From Rossellomorea aquimaris TF-12 (lineage in GTDB: Bacteria > Bacillota > Bacilli > Bacillales > Bacillaceae_B), in NCBI RefSeq assembly GCF_001648555.1, contig NZ_LQXM01000018.1:1-52097 (forward strand): 52,097 nucleotides of DNA, in the 5' to 3' direction. The notes beneath the pieces are model-generated. The model had not been told where the DNA came from and made no database searches. It was given only the letters and a program-made list of their open reading frames with translations. Below are positions 9,868 through 18,932 of the stretch, piece after piece; the first letter of the stretch is position 1; each line of letters starts with the position of its first letter. The position numbers were made by a program, and so were the translations under genes.

Positions 9868-11081
9868 GCTCGCTTCACCTCCATAAACGCTGAAGAGAAG
9901 TCACCTTCAAAGCAAACTCTTACCCTAATACCTCGTGCCGCCGCATAGGCTTTCATGGATTTTTCTTCAGCAGTATACACATCTCCTCTTTCTTTCACTA
10001 GGAAAATGACCACAGCACTGTTTCGTTTAGCATAATTATTAATACTTAAGATCATTTTTTTCGAAATCTTGGAGGTCACAAACAGCACAGAGGCAGATTG
10101 TGAATAATTCAAGCCCTCTCCTTGCAACACCTTTCCTAAGGGGAAACGACTGTTTGGGAGTACCTTAGCTAAGTGATAATAGAGCTGCCTTTGATGAGCC
10201 TCTCCTCCACGAATCGGAAAAGAAACATGATCCTCTCCAATGGACACCATACCTACCTGGGCTCCTTTTTTAATAATGGAGCGAACCATGGAAGCTGTAA
10301 ACGTAACCATTGGTTCAAAGACAGAAGAATACTCACGATCTAAAACAATTAACACATCATGAGATTGACGTTCTTCAAACTCTTTCGTCATGAGTTCATT
10401 GGTTCTGGCAAAGGTTTTCCAGTGAATCCACGAAAAACGGTCCCCTGGTTGATATTCGCGAATCCCTGTTGCCATCGTAGTATCTTTTTGAATCTTTACA
10501 TTTGAGGTCGTCATCCCTTGATCGTACCGGTTTTCGAGCGGACGATAGACGACATCTACAAAGGATGGATAAACAAGGAGTTTATTATGGCAGTCGATGG
10601 TTGTTTCTTTTTCAAATACTCCAAAGAAATCCCCTGTGCGAAATCGAACAGCAGAAAAAATGTGCTCACCTCGAGGCAATTCGTCTACGTAATACGTCAG
10701 CTTAATATGCCTTCTAAAGCCTGGATAAATCATTGATTTCGCTTTTCGAAAGGACGACTGGTGAAAAACCGAGTCTGTGACAACATCCTCTAACACCATA
10801 TAAAATAGCGGAAATGGAATTTTACGAGCTAGAGTAATGGTCACCTTCAGTTCATCCCCTGCCTTGTAATCCATTGTTTCGAATTTCCTCTCCACGTAGA
10901 AATCTGATAAAGGATAAAGAAAAATGAGAACAGAATATAAAGCAAATGGAATAAAGCTATAAAATAAAAACCAACTAACAAATCCGCCTTGAAACATAGC
11001 ATAGGAGAACGTTACACCTATTAAAACGAGGAGTAGAAGAAACTTCCCTATCGGCTTTAATAATTGAAGTTTTTTCTTCAT
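9864..11081 (-). CDS. yeaD: DUF58 (VWA-like) protein YeaD
   Basis: 405 aa. Two N-terminal hydrophobic helices (about 12-55) are followed by an extracellular or cytoplasmic beta region. The DUF58 signature REYQPGDRFSWIHWKTFART then leads into a VWA-like fold (LIVLDREY). Proteins of this family partner with MoxR ATPases and are presumed chaperone or assembly clients. The gene is one base downstream of yeaC and overlaps yebA by 4 bases, so the three form one operon. No good ribosome-binding site precedes it, which suggests translational coupling to yeaC. Confidence 0.88.
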   Translation of the reverse strand: MKKKLQLLKPIGKFLLLLVLIGVTFSYAMFQGGFVSWFLFYSFIPFALYSVLIFLYPLSDFYVERKFETMDYKAGDELKVTITLARKIPFPLFYMVLEDVVTDSVFHQSSFRKAKSMIYPGFRRHIKLTYYVDELPRGEHIFSAVRFRTGDFFGVFEKETTIDCHNKLLVYPSFVDVVYRPLENRYDQGMTTSNVKIQKDTTMATGIREYQPGDRFSWIHWKTFARTNELMTKEFEERQSHDVLIVLDREYSSVFEPMVTFTASMVRSIIKKGAQVGMVSIGEDHVSFPIRGGEAHQRQLYYHLAKVLPNSRFPLGKVLQGEGLNYSQSASVLFVTSKISKKMILSINNYAKRNSAVVIFLVKERGDVYTAEEKSMKAYAAARGIRVRVCFEGDFSSAFMEVKRA

Positions 11082-11082
11082 A

Positions 11083-12039
11083 CTATCTCACAAGCCTTTG
11101 AACCGGGACGGGAATACGAGCCATCACTCTCTCCACTACGTCCTCCGGTGTGATACCTTCATAGCGCGCTTCAGATTTCATAATAATTCTGTGAGAAAAC
11201 ACAAATGGTGCTAAGTATTGAACGTCATCGGGCACGACATAGTCTCTTCCTCTTAAATACGCATATGCTTGACATGCCTTCATTAAAGCAATCGACCCAC
11301 GCGGACTTGCTCCTAAGTAAACATTGGCATGAATCCGAGTACGATTGGCAATCTCAACAATGTATTTTTTAATGGTGTCATCCACTAATACTTCCTTCAC
11401 TTCACTTTGAATCAAGCGAAGCTCTTCTAATGACATGACGGACTCTAAATCGTCAATCGGTGGATTTTTCTGCGCACGATGAAGTACTTCCATTTCTTCG
11501 TTTGGCTCTGGATAACCCATTTTCATTTTTAACAAAAAGCGATCCAATTGAGCTTCCGGAAGAGGATACGTTCCTTCATATTCAATCGGATTCTGTGTCG
11601 CCATTACAAAGAATGGTTTATCCAGCTTTCGCGTCATACCGTCGATGGTGACACTACTCTCTTCCATTCCTTCCAATAAAGCCGATTGAGTTTTAGGTGA
11701 CGTACGATTAATTTCATCTGCTAAAATAATATTCCCCATAATCGGTCCAGGTCTAAAGTTAAATTCCATTTCCTTTGGATTATAAATGGAAACTCCGATT
11801 ACATCCGATGGCAATAAATCAGGTGTGAACTGAATACGTTTAAAGCTAGCTCCAACTGACTTGGCCAGAGCACGAACCATCATGGTTTTCCCCACTCCCG
11901 GCACATCCTCAAGCAAAACATGCCCACCAGCCAGCAAGGAAACAACACTAAGCTCAGCTACCTGTCTCTTTCCGATCATTACTTTTTCTATATTTTCAAT
12001 AATGCCTTGCAACTTTGGATTCAACATATCCTGTGTCAT
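11083..12039 (-). CDS. yeaC: MoxR-family AAA+ ATPase YeaC
   Basis: 318 aa. Walker A is DVPGVGKT (about residues 42-49) and Walker B is IILADEINRT. The MoxR-specific run ALLEGMEE and sensor motif MATQNPIEYEGTYPLPEAQ are present, with an alpha-helical lid domain after about 210. Family members act as ATP-driven chaperones on VWA-domain partners, here the adjacent DUF58 protein. First gene of the yeaC-yeaD-yebA operon. The ATG follows GGAGGGG. I see no clear promoter in the 220 bases upstream. Confidence 0.92.
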   Translation of the reverse strand: MTQDMLNPKLQGIIENIEKVMIGKRQVAELSVVSLLAGGHVLLEDVPGVGKTMMVRALAKSVGASFKRIQFTPDLLPSDVIGVSIYNPKEMEFNFRPGPIMGNIILADEINRTSPKTQSALLEGMEESSVTIDGMTRKLDKPFFVMATQNPIEYEGTYPLPEAQLDRFLLKMKMGYPEPNEEMEVLHRAQKNPPIDDLESVMSLEELRLIQSEVKEVLVDDTIKKYIVEIANRTRIHANVYLGASPRGSIALMKACQAYAYLRGRDYVVPDDVQYLAPFVFSHRIIMKSEARYEGITPEDVVERVMARIPVPVQRLVR

Positions 12040-12223
12040 CTTACCCCTCCAGATATAAAACTGTAATAATATATCCCTTAACTATTACTACTTTCGTGCC
12101 AAATGGAAAAGAATCCTCTTTATTTGTTGAAAATTTATTGAAATATTAGGAAATTTGTCATATAAGGGAGTGCTCCTGTCGAATAACCTTTGTTTCTTTT
12201 GGAGGTCCGTCCCTCAACACAAG

Positions 12224-12254
12224 AAAAGCCAGCTCTGATTAAGAGCTGGCTTTC
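12224..12254 (-). terminator. Terminator after nadE
   Basis: AAAGCCAGCTCT pairs with AGAGCTGGCTTT around a 5-base loop. It sits immediately beyond the nadE stop and is nearly symmetrical, so it could stop transcription from either side. Confidence 0.85.
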
Positions 12255-12259
12255 TTTGG

Positions 12260-13087
12260 TTATTTCCAAAAATCATCAAACACTGTTACAGGTAGATGAC
12301 GTTTATGCTTTGTTTTTAAATAGTGGCCTTCGATGATTTCCTTTACTTCTGGAGACACTTCTTTTCCTTCTAAATAGTCATCCAGTTGATCATAGGTTAC
12401 GCCAAGTGCTTCTTCATCTGGAAGCTGAGGGCGATTTTCTTCTAAATCTGCCGTTGGCTTTTTGTTGTAGAGGTGTTCTGGACACCCGAGCTCCTTTAAG
12501 AGCATTTTCCCCTGGCGCTTATTTAAACGGAAAAGAGGAACTAAGTCTGCTGCACCGTCTCCAAACTTTGTATAAAAACCGGTGACAGCTTCTGCTGAAT
12601 GGTCCGTCCCTAATACGACTCCATTTTTCATGGCCGCAATGGCGAATTGCACCTTCATCCGTTCACGGGCTTTTTCATTTCCTTTAACAAAATCAGAAAG
12701 CTCGATTCCGTTTTTCTTTAATGTTGCGACGCTGGCATCAACAGCCGATTGAATATTAACCGTTAACGGCACCGATGGATCAATGAACTTCACGGCATCA
12801 ATCGCATCCTTGGCATCCCCTTGCTCTCCATAGGGAAGTCGAACGGCATAAAAATTATAATCTCTTGAGCCCGTTTCTTCATTCATTTCATTAATGGCCA
12901 TTTGAGCAAGCTTTCCTAATAAAGTAGAATCCTGTCCGCCGGAAATCCCAAGCACTAAGCTTCTTAAAAAGGTATGCTTTTTCAAATAATCCTTCATAAA
13001 ATCTACGCTGCGACGAATTTCTTCTTTCGGATTAATTTCTGGACTTACCATCATTTCCTCGACGATTTGTTTTTGAAGAGAGTCCAT
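12260..13087 (-). CDS. nadE: NAD synthetase, ammonia-dependent
   Basis: Makes NAD from nicotinate adenine dinucleotide, ATP and ammonia. 275 aa with the PP-loop [14 protein letters not shown] and the downstream motifs [20 protein letters not shown] and [18 protein letters not shown]. There is no glutaminase domain, which matches the short Bacillus type. The frame is open to an ATG at 13102, but GGAGTG lies 8 bases before the ATG at 13087 and nothing suitable precedes the longer start, so I use 13087. It follows pncB in the same direction and has its own promoter. Together they cover the first and last steps of nicotinate salvage. Confidence 0.95.
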   Translation of the reverse strand: MDSLQKQIVEEMMVSPEINPKEEIRRSVDFMKDYLKKHTFLRSLVLGISGGQDSTLLGKLAQMAINEMNEETGSRDYNFYAVRLPYGEQGDAKDAIDAVKFIDPSVPLTVNIQSAVDASVATLKKNGIELSDFVKGNEKARERMKVQFAIAAMKNGVVLGTDHSAEAVTGFYTKFGDGAADLVPLFRLNKRQGKMLLKELGCPEHLYNKKPTADLEENRPQLPDEEALGVTYDQLDDYLEGKEVSPEVKEIIEGHYLKTKHKRHLPVTVFDDFWK

Positions 13088-13122
13088 GTTTTCACACTCC
13101 ATGTTAGGTTTTATTACACCAT

Positions 13123-13152
13123 ATTATATCTTTTTATGTTACCCTATCTCAA
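13123..13152 (-). promoter_or_regulatory. Possible sigma-A promoter of nadE
   Basis: TTGAGA (13152-13147), 18-base spacer, TATAAT (13128-13123), in the 75-base gap between pncB and nadE. It would allow nadE to be expressed apart from pncB. Confidence 0.6.
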
Positions 13153-13162
13153 ACAAACTTAC

Positions 13163-14629
13163 CTATTGTTTGAGGGATTTTTCTTTCACATCTTCTTTTA
13201 TTTGCTTAATAAGCTCCATCTTATTGGTCCAGCACTCTTCACTTAGATCCACAGGATATTCCTCAGGATTCATGGCACGCTTGTACTCATCCCATAATAA
13301 TGCCAAGTTCTCATTTACAAATGTTCTCATCTTATCTAAAGAAGGTGATTCATAGACAAGCTCTCCCTCTTTAAAAACGTCCACATGTAGCTCTTTTGCT
13401 TCGAAATTGGTGATGAATTTGCTTATATACGTGTGAACAGGGTGAAACATCTTCAATCGTTCTTCATCCTGAGGCTTTTCATGTTCCAAGGCAATATAGT
13501 CACCTTCAGATTTATGGTTTACCGTATTTATGATACGGTAAATTCTTTTGATTCCAGGAGTCGATACTTTCTCCGCATTACTTGAAATTTTGATCGTATC
13601 TTCCATTTCTCCTGCGTCATTTTCAATGGACACAAGCTTATACACCGCTCCAAGGGCCGGTTGGTCAAAGGCTGTGATAAGCTTCGTCCCAACTCCCCAT
13701 ACATCAATCTCAGCCCCTTGAGCCTTAAGGTTTAAAATGGTGTATTCATCTAGGTCATTTGAAGCGATGATCTTGGTTCCAGTAAAACCAGCCTCATCGA
13801 GCATTTTCCGAGCTTTCTTAGACAAATAAGCCATGTCTCCACTATCTAAGCGAATACCTTTGAAATTGATTTTATCCCCCAGCTCTTTCGCTACTTTAAT
13901 CGCCGTTGGCACACCTGATTTTAACGTATCATAGGTATCCACTAAGAACACACAGTCCTTATGACTTTCAGCATACTTATGAAAAGCAGTGTAATCATCC
14001 CGATAGGCTTGAACCATGGCATGTGCGTGAGTTCCAGAAACCGGCATACCAAATAACTTTCCAGCACGGACGTTACTGGTGGCATCGAACCCACCAATAT
14101 AAGCCGCTCTCGTCCCCCAGATTGCCGCATCCAGCTCATGTGCCCGCCTTGTTCCAAACTCCATTACCACTTCATCCTGTACCACCTGTTTAATTCGATT
14201 CGCCTTTGTAGCAATCAACGTTTGGTAATTCACGATATTTAATATCGCCGTTTCTAATAATTGAGCCTGCGCAAGAGGAGCCTCTATGCGAACCAATGGG
14301 ACATTCCCAAAGGAAAGCTCTCCTTCCTCCATGGATCGAATTGCTCCGGTAAAGCGAAGGTCGGATAAATATTGAAGAAACTTCTCTTCATATCCCAATT
14401 CTCTCAAATAATCGATATCACTCTCTGAGAAATGAAACTTTTTCACGAAATCAATGATTCGTTCTAACCCAGCAAAAACGGCATATCCATTCCCAAAAGG
14501 CAGCTTTCGAAAAAACACTTCAAAAACAGCCTTTCGATTATGATACCCGTCATCCCAATAGGCCTTGGCCATATTGATTTGATACAAGTCTGTATGTAAC
14601 GCTAAGCTGTCATCTGTATAATGGGTCAT
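13163..14629 (-). CDS. pncB: Nicotinate phosphoribosyltransferase
   Basis: Converts nicotinate and PRPP to nicotinate mononucleotide, the entry step of Preiss-Handler NAD salvage. 488 aa. Key motifs are TDLYQINMAKAYW at the N-terminus, EFGTRRAHELDAAIWGTRA, GGFDATSNV and VSGTHAHAMVQAY around the catalytic histidine, then RLDSGDMAYLSKKARK. The ATG follows AAGGAGAG. It lies immediately upstream of nadE. NadD, the middle enzyme, is not in the window. Confidence 0.95.
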   Translation of the reverse strand: MTHYTDDSLALHTDLYQINMAKAYWDDGYHNRKAVFEVFFRKLPFGNGYAVFAGLERIIDFVKKFHFSESDIDYLRELGYEEKFLQYLSDLRFTGAIRSMEEGELSFGNVPLVRIEAPLAQAQLLETAILNIVNYQTLIATKANRIKQVVQDEVVMEFGTRRAHELDAAIWGTRAAYIGGFDATSNVRAGKLFGMPVSGTHAHAMVQAYRDDYTAFHKYAESHKDCVFLVDTYDTLKSGVPTAIKVAKELGDKINFKGIRLDSGDMAYLSKKARKMLDEAGFTGTKIIASNDLDEYTILNLKAQGAEIDVWGVGTKLITAFDQPALGAVYKLVSIENDAGEMEDTIKISSNAEKVSTPGIKRIYRIINTVNHKSEGDYIALEHEKPQDEERLKMFHPVHTYISKFITNFEAKELHVDVFKEGELVYESPSLDKMRTFVNENLALLWDEYKRAMNPEEYPVDLSEECWTNKMELIKQIKEDVKEKSLKQ

Positions 14630-14734
14630 CTTTTTTCTCTCCTTATCCTCCAGTTGTCGAACATTCTGTTGTATTCTTTATTTTAACCAATATTGAGGGA
14701 AATTCCGAATATATGAGACTTTGGCTCCTTATGA

Positions 14735-14905
14735 GAGGGTGATTGTATGTTGTAGAAGTTGATAATATCAATAGATAGTTGATATTAAGCAGTCAAAAGT
14801 TAAAAATATATTCATGATGAAAAGGAAAGTTGAAAATAAATTCTTGATTGTTGATAATAAATTTCTGGATTTTGATAATAAATCTTTAAAAGTTGATAAT
14901 AAAAT
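14735..14905 (+). repeat. Phased AT-rich repeat element, copy A (eight TTGATAATAAA-type units)
   Basis: Within the 377-base gap between pncB and alaX, imperfect copies of TTGATAATAAA begin at 14739, 14759, 14779, 14799, 14829, 14851, 14872 and 14893. Steps are 20, 20, 20, 30, 22, 21 and 21 bases. The last units are the best preserved; the first and fourth are degenerate. The spacers between units are not conserved. The same unit count and nearly the same step pattern occur in copy B at 50677-50923. I do not recognise the element and give it no function. Confidence 0.75.
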
Positions 14906-14971
14906 TTTCTTTTAGCTTAAAGACCTCTCTCTTTTCTAGTTTTCACCTAAAAAATAGCAAAAAAATAATAA

Positions 14972-14995
14972 AGCCACCCAATAAAACGGGCAGCT
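14972..14995 (-). terminator. Probable terminator after alaX
   Basis: On the minus strand AGCTGCCCG pairs, with G-U pairs, with TGGGTGGCT, followed by TTATTATTTTTT. It is directly after the alaX stop codon. Confidence 0.55.
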
Positions 14996-15006
14996 AGACT
15001 AAAATT

Positions 15007-16203
15007 CTATACGTTTTTCACCATTTCTTGAAGAAGTTCTTCCTTACTCATTAATGCTTCTCCGCCACCTTGAACAAAGGACTCTTTTCCCCCACCTTTC
15101 CCATTAATTAATGGAAAGACGTTACGAACAGCTTCTTTTAAATTAACTGTTGGAGATGTCCCCTTTGCTCCAACAAGCTGAAGTTTACCTTCGTTATGAA
15201 CAACTAACAATACCACTGCATCTTCCTTCTCAGAAGTAATATGTTGGGCAAGCTTTTGAAGCTCTTGAATTGGACGATTCTGATATGCTTTTTGAATCAG
15301 AACGTAGTCTGATTGTCTGGTTCCTTCGTTCATCAATTCATCCGCTTCGTAGCTGAAAAGGCGTTCTTTCATATCTTCGATTGTTTTCTCTTGTTCCTTT
15401 TGTTTTTCTAGTAATCGCTGAACAACTGAACTCATCGTTTCCTCAGGTACCTGAAGTTGTCCAGTTAATTCTTTAAGAAGTTTATTCTTTTGATGAAGCT
15501 GCATGAGCACACGATTCCCACAAACAAATTGAAGACGGATATGACCTTTATGCTTTTCCCAATCGAGGATTTTAATCGCTCCTACCTCACTAGTAGAACG
15601 AGGGTGTGTTCCTCCACAACCGTTATAATCAAAGTCTGGAATAATGACTAATCGAATATCATCTGTAACGGTTGGCTGTTTTCGCATGGGATACTGAGAC
15701 AACTCTGCTTCGGTTATCCATTTTGTTTCAATTGATCTGCTTTCTTGAATGACACGGTTCGCTAACCTCTCTGCTTCTGAGGCTTGTTCTTCCGTTAATT
15801 TCTCAACATCCAAGTCTATGGTTAACATCTCTTTACCTAGATGAAAACTGATGGTTTTGAATTGAAGGGCTTCCTCAAAAGCAGCAGATAAAATATGCTG
15901 ACCGGAATGCTGCTGCATATGATCATATCTTCGCTTCCAATCAACCTCTCCAGCTACTTCGCTTGAAAGCGATTCTAATGGCTCATCTATGTAATGGCGG
16001 ATTTCACCATCGATTTCTTCTACATTTATTACTTTTCGATTGTTTAAAGTTCCGAGATCAGTGGGCTGCCCTCCCCCTGTTGGGTAAAATGCCGTTTCCT
16101 CTAATATGAGATACCATTGATTGTTTTCATCTTTTGGCTGGTCCTTTATGGATGTTGTAAAGGAGTTTATGTAAGCATCCTGATAATAAAGTTTCTTTGT
16201 CAT
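15007..16203 (-). CDS. Alanyl-tRNA editing protein AlaX, long form
   Basis: A stand-alone editing enzyme that hydrolyses Ser-tRNA(Ala) or Gly-tRNA(Ala). 398 aa. An N-terminal AlaRS-like beta domain contains ETAFYPTGGGQPTD. The editing domain has zinc ligands in QQHSGQHILSAAF (HxxxH) and CGGTHPRSTSEVG. A coiled stretch covers about 260-300, followed by a DHHA1-like C-terminal domain with NGKGGGKESFVQGGG. The aminoacylation domain of AlaRS is absent. The frame opens at an ATG at 16209, but AGAGGG is 6 bases before the ATG at 16203. It appears to stand alone. Confidence 0.9.
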   Translation of the reverse strand: MTKKLYYQDAYINSFTTSIKDQPKDENNQWYLILEETAFYPTGGGQPTDLGTLNNRKVINVEEIDGEIRHYIDEPLESLSSEVAGEVDWKRRYDHMQQHSGQHILSAAFEEALQFKTISFHLGKEMLTIDLDVEKLTEEQASEAERLANRVIQESRSIETKWITEAELSQYPMRKQPTVTDDIRLVIIPDFDYNGCGGTHPRSTSEVGAIKILDWEKHKGHIRLQFVCGNRVLMQLHQKNKLLKELTGQLQVPEETMSSVVQRLLEKQKEQEKTIEDMKERLFSYEADELMNEGTRQSDYVLIQKAYQNRPIQELQKLAQHITSEKEDAVVLLVVHNEGKLQLVGAKGTSPTVNLKEAVRNVFPLINGKGGGKESFVQGGGEALMSKEELLQEMVKNV

Positions 16204-16275
16204 GACCATCCCTCTTCCTCATGAAATTCTATCCATACTGTATCATAATGAGGAATCAAACAGGAAGGACACCAC

Positions 16276-16431
16276 TTATTTTTTATGATACCTTTCAATT
16301 ATATGAATAGGCACAGTTCCTACCTGTTCCCATGGTATTTGCCACCTCTTCTCAAATTCCACCTTTGCGTCCTCGTCTCCATCTATAATTCTTTCTACTA
16401 TTTCTCTTAGTTTCATTGTTGCGTAACTCAT
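16276..16431 (-). CDS. Small protein of unknown function (51 aa)
   Basis: An open frame of 52 codons starting at ATG 16431, with AGGTGA 4 bases upstream, and ending at TAA. The protein begins MSYATMKLREIVERIIDGDE and ends IPIHIIERYHKK-like (read VGTVPIHIIERYHKK). It is charged, likely helical in the first half, and has no signal peptide or membrane segment. I do not recognise a family. Good codon use and a plausible ribosome-binding site make it likely to be a real gene. It sits between alaX and the deo operon region. Confidence 0.5.
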   Translation of the reverse strand: MSYATMKLREIVERIIDGDEDAKVEFEKRWQIPWEQVGTVPIHIIERYHKK

Positions 16432-16577
16432 AGGATCACCTGCTTGTTCAAATTGAATTAATATTTTAAAAAAGTATACATAGAGAATACGTAAGAAATT
16501 TCGAGAAGGATCACTTGTATGTTACTTTTTACCTATTTTTTAATAAAGATAAACCTTTGAACTGTTTCCTTTTAAAG

Positions 16578-16609
16578 AAAGAGGTCACTCCATATGGAGT
16601 GACCTCTTT
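16578..16609. terminator. Perfect 32-base palindrome, bidirectional terminator
   Basis: AAAGAGGTCACTCCAT followed by its exact reverse complement. On the plus strand the T run is TTTTT. On the minus strand TTTCTTT follows. It lies 23 bases beyond the partial groEL 3'-end copy in the groEL direction, the place a groEL terminator would occupy. It can also serve the deo operon. Confidence 0.75.
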
Positions 16610-16629
16610 TTGACTAGAATTTGCTAGTG

Positions 16630-16654
16630 GAGGGGGCAGATTACATCAGCCCCC
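16630..16654. repeat. Partial copy of the groEL 3'-end sequence (possible old attachment core)
   Basis: Nineteen bases (16630-16648, GAGGGGGCAGATTACATCA) are identical to 22411-22429, and 17 of them are identical to the end of groEL at 40233-40249, all in the same orientation. After that the sequence departs from groEL and continues GCCCCC, forming a small inverted repeat. The rest of the gap 16655-16908 shows no gene I can support. Confidence 0.6.
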
Positions 16655-16908
16655 ATTCTCTTAGTAATTGAAATACTTAAATATGAGGCATGAAAACGCC
16701 TATATTATTGGTGCTTAAATAAGATATAAGTATTAATAAACAATATCCAGTCAATTAAAAGACATGCTAAGAAGTAATGCTGATGGAAAGGACATAGTTT
16801 AAGGCTTTCATAATGGGATTATTTCTCTTTTTTCCTTAAGTCTCTTTTCCTGATTTCGATAGGATTCTTCAATCATTTCTTCATCGGCTTTTTTGCACAC
16901 CTACTATT

Positions 16909-17829
16909 TTAAGCTCTCATAGCCACTAATTGCTCTACTTCATCCAAACTTGGATAAGATGCTTGTGTGCCACGCTTTGTTACGCTTAATGCAGCAAAAG
17001 CAGTGGCCATTTTGATCGCATGGGATACATCACCATCTTTTGCAAGATAATGAGCAAAACAACCTGTAAAAGCATCTCCGGCCCCAGTTGTGTCAATAGC
17101 AGATACCTTATGTGAGTTAACCATCTGTACATCTTCTTTGGTCACCCACATAACACCTCGGCTACCCATGGTAACAATTACATCTTTGACTCCTTTATTA
17201 ATTAACGTACTAGCAGCAGCTTTGATTTGTTCTTCTGTTTTAACAGGCATCCCTGTCAAGATTTCCAGTTCACTTTCATTTGGAATGAAAAAATCACATT
17301 TGCATACATAACTGAAATCTAGATCCTTTGATGCTGGTGCAGGATTCAGAATAACTGGAATTCCATGTTCATTTCCAAATTCAATTGCTCGATAAATCGT
17401 CTGGAGCGGAATTTCAAGTTGCAGAACAATCAAAGAACATTGTTTCAACTTCTCTGCAGCCAGATCGACATCCTCCGGCGAAAGGTACTGATTTGCTCCC
17501 TTGATGATTAAGATGCGGTTTTGAGATTCTGGATCTACAAAAATCGGCGCTACTCCACTTGATGTACCGGGAACTTTATGAGTATACTCCGTGTCAATTC
17601 CATAACTTTCAAGATTTTGAATTGTATTATCCGCAAAAAGATCATCACCAACCTTTGTGACCATCATAACATCGGAACCCATTTTTGCAGCTGCGACTGC
17701 CTGGTTTGCTCCTTTACCACCACAACCAATTTCAAAATCTGGAGCCTCAAGCGTTTCCCCTTCTTTTGGCATGTTATCAATATATGAAATGAGATCCACC
17801 ATATTAGAACCTATCACTGCTATATCCAT
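16909..17829 (-). CDS. deoK: Ribokinase-family sugar kinase, probable deoxyribokinase
   Basis: 306-aa PfkB/ribokinase fold enzyme. Conserved signatures are the N-terminal GCGGKGANQAVAAAKMG and the C-terminal DTTGAGDAFTGCFAHYLA with the catalytic Asp. ILNPAPA and FFIPNESELEILTG also match ribokinases. Ribokinase itself is the closest alternative on sequence alone. I prefer deoxyribokinase because the next genes are a FucP-type permease, a DUF4432 mutarotase-like protein and a deoC remnant. That is the content of the Salmonella deoK-deoP-deoX cluster for deoxyribose. It is the last gene of the operon and follows deoX by 20 bases. Confidence 0.72.
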   Translation of the reverse strand: MDIAVIGSNMVDLISYIDNMPKEGETLEAPDFEIGCGGKGANQAVAAAKMGSDVMMVTKVGDDLFADNTIQNLESYGIDTEYTHKVPGTSSGVAPIFVDPESQNRILIIKGANQYLSPEDVDLAAEKLKQCSLIVLQLEIPLQTIYRAIEFGNEHGIPVILNPAPASKDLDFSYVCKCDFFIPNESELEILTGMPVKTEEQIKAAASTLINKGVKDVIVTMGSRGVMWVTKEDVQMVNSHKVSAIDTTGAGDAFTGCFAHYLAKDGDVSHAIKMATAFAALSVTKRGTQASYPSLDEVEQLVAMRA

Positions 17830-17849
17830 GTAATTACCTCCTTATTTTC

Positions 17850-18866
17850 TTATTTTTTCCCTGTTACTACTGTAAAAGATTTTTCTTCACCAGCACCTAG
17901 TTTCAATAACGTACCGCATCTTTCTGCAGCAAGAAAACCTTCTGGTCTGCAGGTTGCCGGTAGTACGAAAGCTCCAACCTGTTGGTCTTGATTATGTAAT
18001 ATCCAGCGCGTTCCGTAATTCAATTCTTTTGTAGAAAATCTAGTGAAAAATGCAATTCCATTAGAAGAAACTATTTCAAATTCTGCTTCATCTTGATATT
18101 GGTTCAATTCATCAGCAAAAAAAACAATCTCTGGATCAAACATGTCGGGTTGAGTTAAAGCTGTTATCGTTTCTTCTCCACTAAGGAGCTTTTTATTGTA
18201 TTCCAACCATTTCTCAGTCGGCTTCACATGGTCAGGTATCGACTCTCTGAGCTCAAATGCACCATCTGGAATATTTTGCTTCATAACCGCATTTTCAAGA
18301 TACGCATAGTTTGTGTGACACATATATTGAAGTGGCATATCTGCTCCAGAAAGATTTTTGACTGTCATATTCATTTCAACAAATGATTGTTCATTGAAAA
18401 TTTTTATCGATGGGCGTGCAAGGTAATGGTGTCCAAACCCTTTCACATACTCTACCTCGCTGCAGACTTTAATGCCGTCGTCCATAATCTCAAGCCAGGA
18501 TCTATCCATTTCCGCACATGGCATTTCACCATGAAGATCATGTGTGTCCTCATCGCCTGGGCAACCGTTGCTGATCAATCCTGAGTGAAAAGCAAAGCAT
18601 CCATATGTATCTACAACACTATCTGCCTTTTTCGGCTGGGAGAACATGTTTTTCATTTTCAAATCTACTCCATCAAATTCCAAGTCCCAAACCATCTGAC
18701 CCATATAAGGAAGAACAACCATTCTACCACGTGAATTTTTAAGCTCAATTGCTTCCACACCTGACGGATAACGGAATAGATTTACTGTCATTTCATCATT
18801 TTGAAAAATCGTCTTACTACTATCTGTATAATAATTACGCTGCAACTCAATTATTCCTGATGTCAT
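17850..18866 (-). CDS. deoX: Aldose 1-epimerase-like protein (DUF4432), DeoX-like
   Basis: 338 aa, no signal peptide or membrane segment, expected cytoplasmic. A beta-rich galactose-mutarotase-like fold is suggested by VLPYMGQMVWDLEFDGVDLKMKNMF, the histidines in TYGCFAFHSGLISNGCP and DTHDLHGEMPCAE, and the late YGTRWILHNQDQQ. The family is typically linked to sugar-uptake operons and probably interconverts anomers. The ATG follows GGAGAC. It sits between the permease and the kinase genes. The match to Salmonella DeoX is by family and neighbourhood, so the symbol is tentative. Confidence 0.65.
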   Translation of the reverse strand: MTSGIIELQRNYYTDSSKTIFQNDEMTVNLFRYPSGVEAIELKNSRGRMVVLPYMGQMVWDLEFDGVDLKMKNMFSQPKKADSVVDTYGCFAFHSGLISNGCPGDEDTHDLHGEMPCAEMDRSWLEIMDDGIKVCSEVEYVKGFGHHYLARPSIKIFNEQSFVEMNMTVKNLSGADMPLQYMCHTNYAYLENAVMKQNIPDGAFELRESIPDHVKPTEKWLEYNKKLLSGEETITALTQPDMFDPEIVFFADELNQYQDEAEFEIVSSNGIAFFTRFSTKELNYGTRWILHNQDQQVGAFVLPATCRPEGFLAAERCGTLLKLGAGEEKSFTVVTGKK

Positions 18867-18932
18867 TTCGAATCGTCTCCTATGTTAATATGAGGCAGTC
18901 GGAATTCGACTGCCTTTACAAATTAGTTTTTA

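Noticed and set aside
12200..12215. GGTCCGTCCCT 11-mer, also at 51240-51250 and inside nadE near 12601
   Set aside because: The nadE copy is ordinary coding sequence and the two intergenic copies share nothing else, so I cannot call it a repeat family from this window.
14735..14905. Phased repeats as a CRISPR array
   Set aside because: The repeat unit is only about 11 bases, spacers are about 10 bases, spacing changes in the middle, units are degenerate, and there are no cas genes.
16815..16906. 30-codon minus-strand frame after deoK (starting GTG)
   Set aside because: Too short, without a ribosome-binding site at suitable distance, and composed mainly of Lys and Glu; not supportable as a gene.
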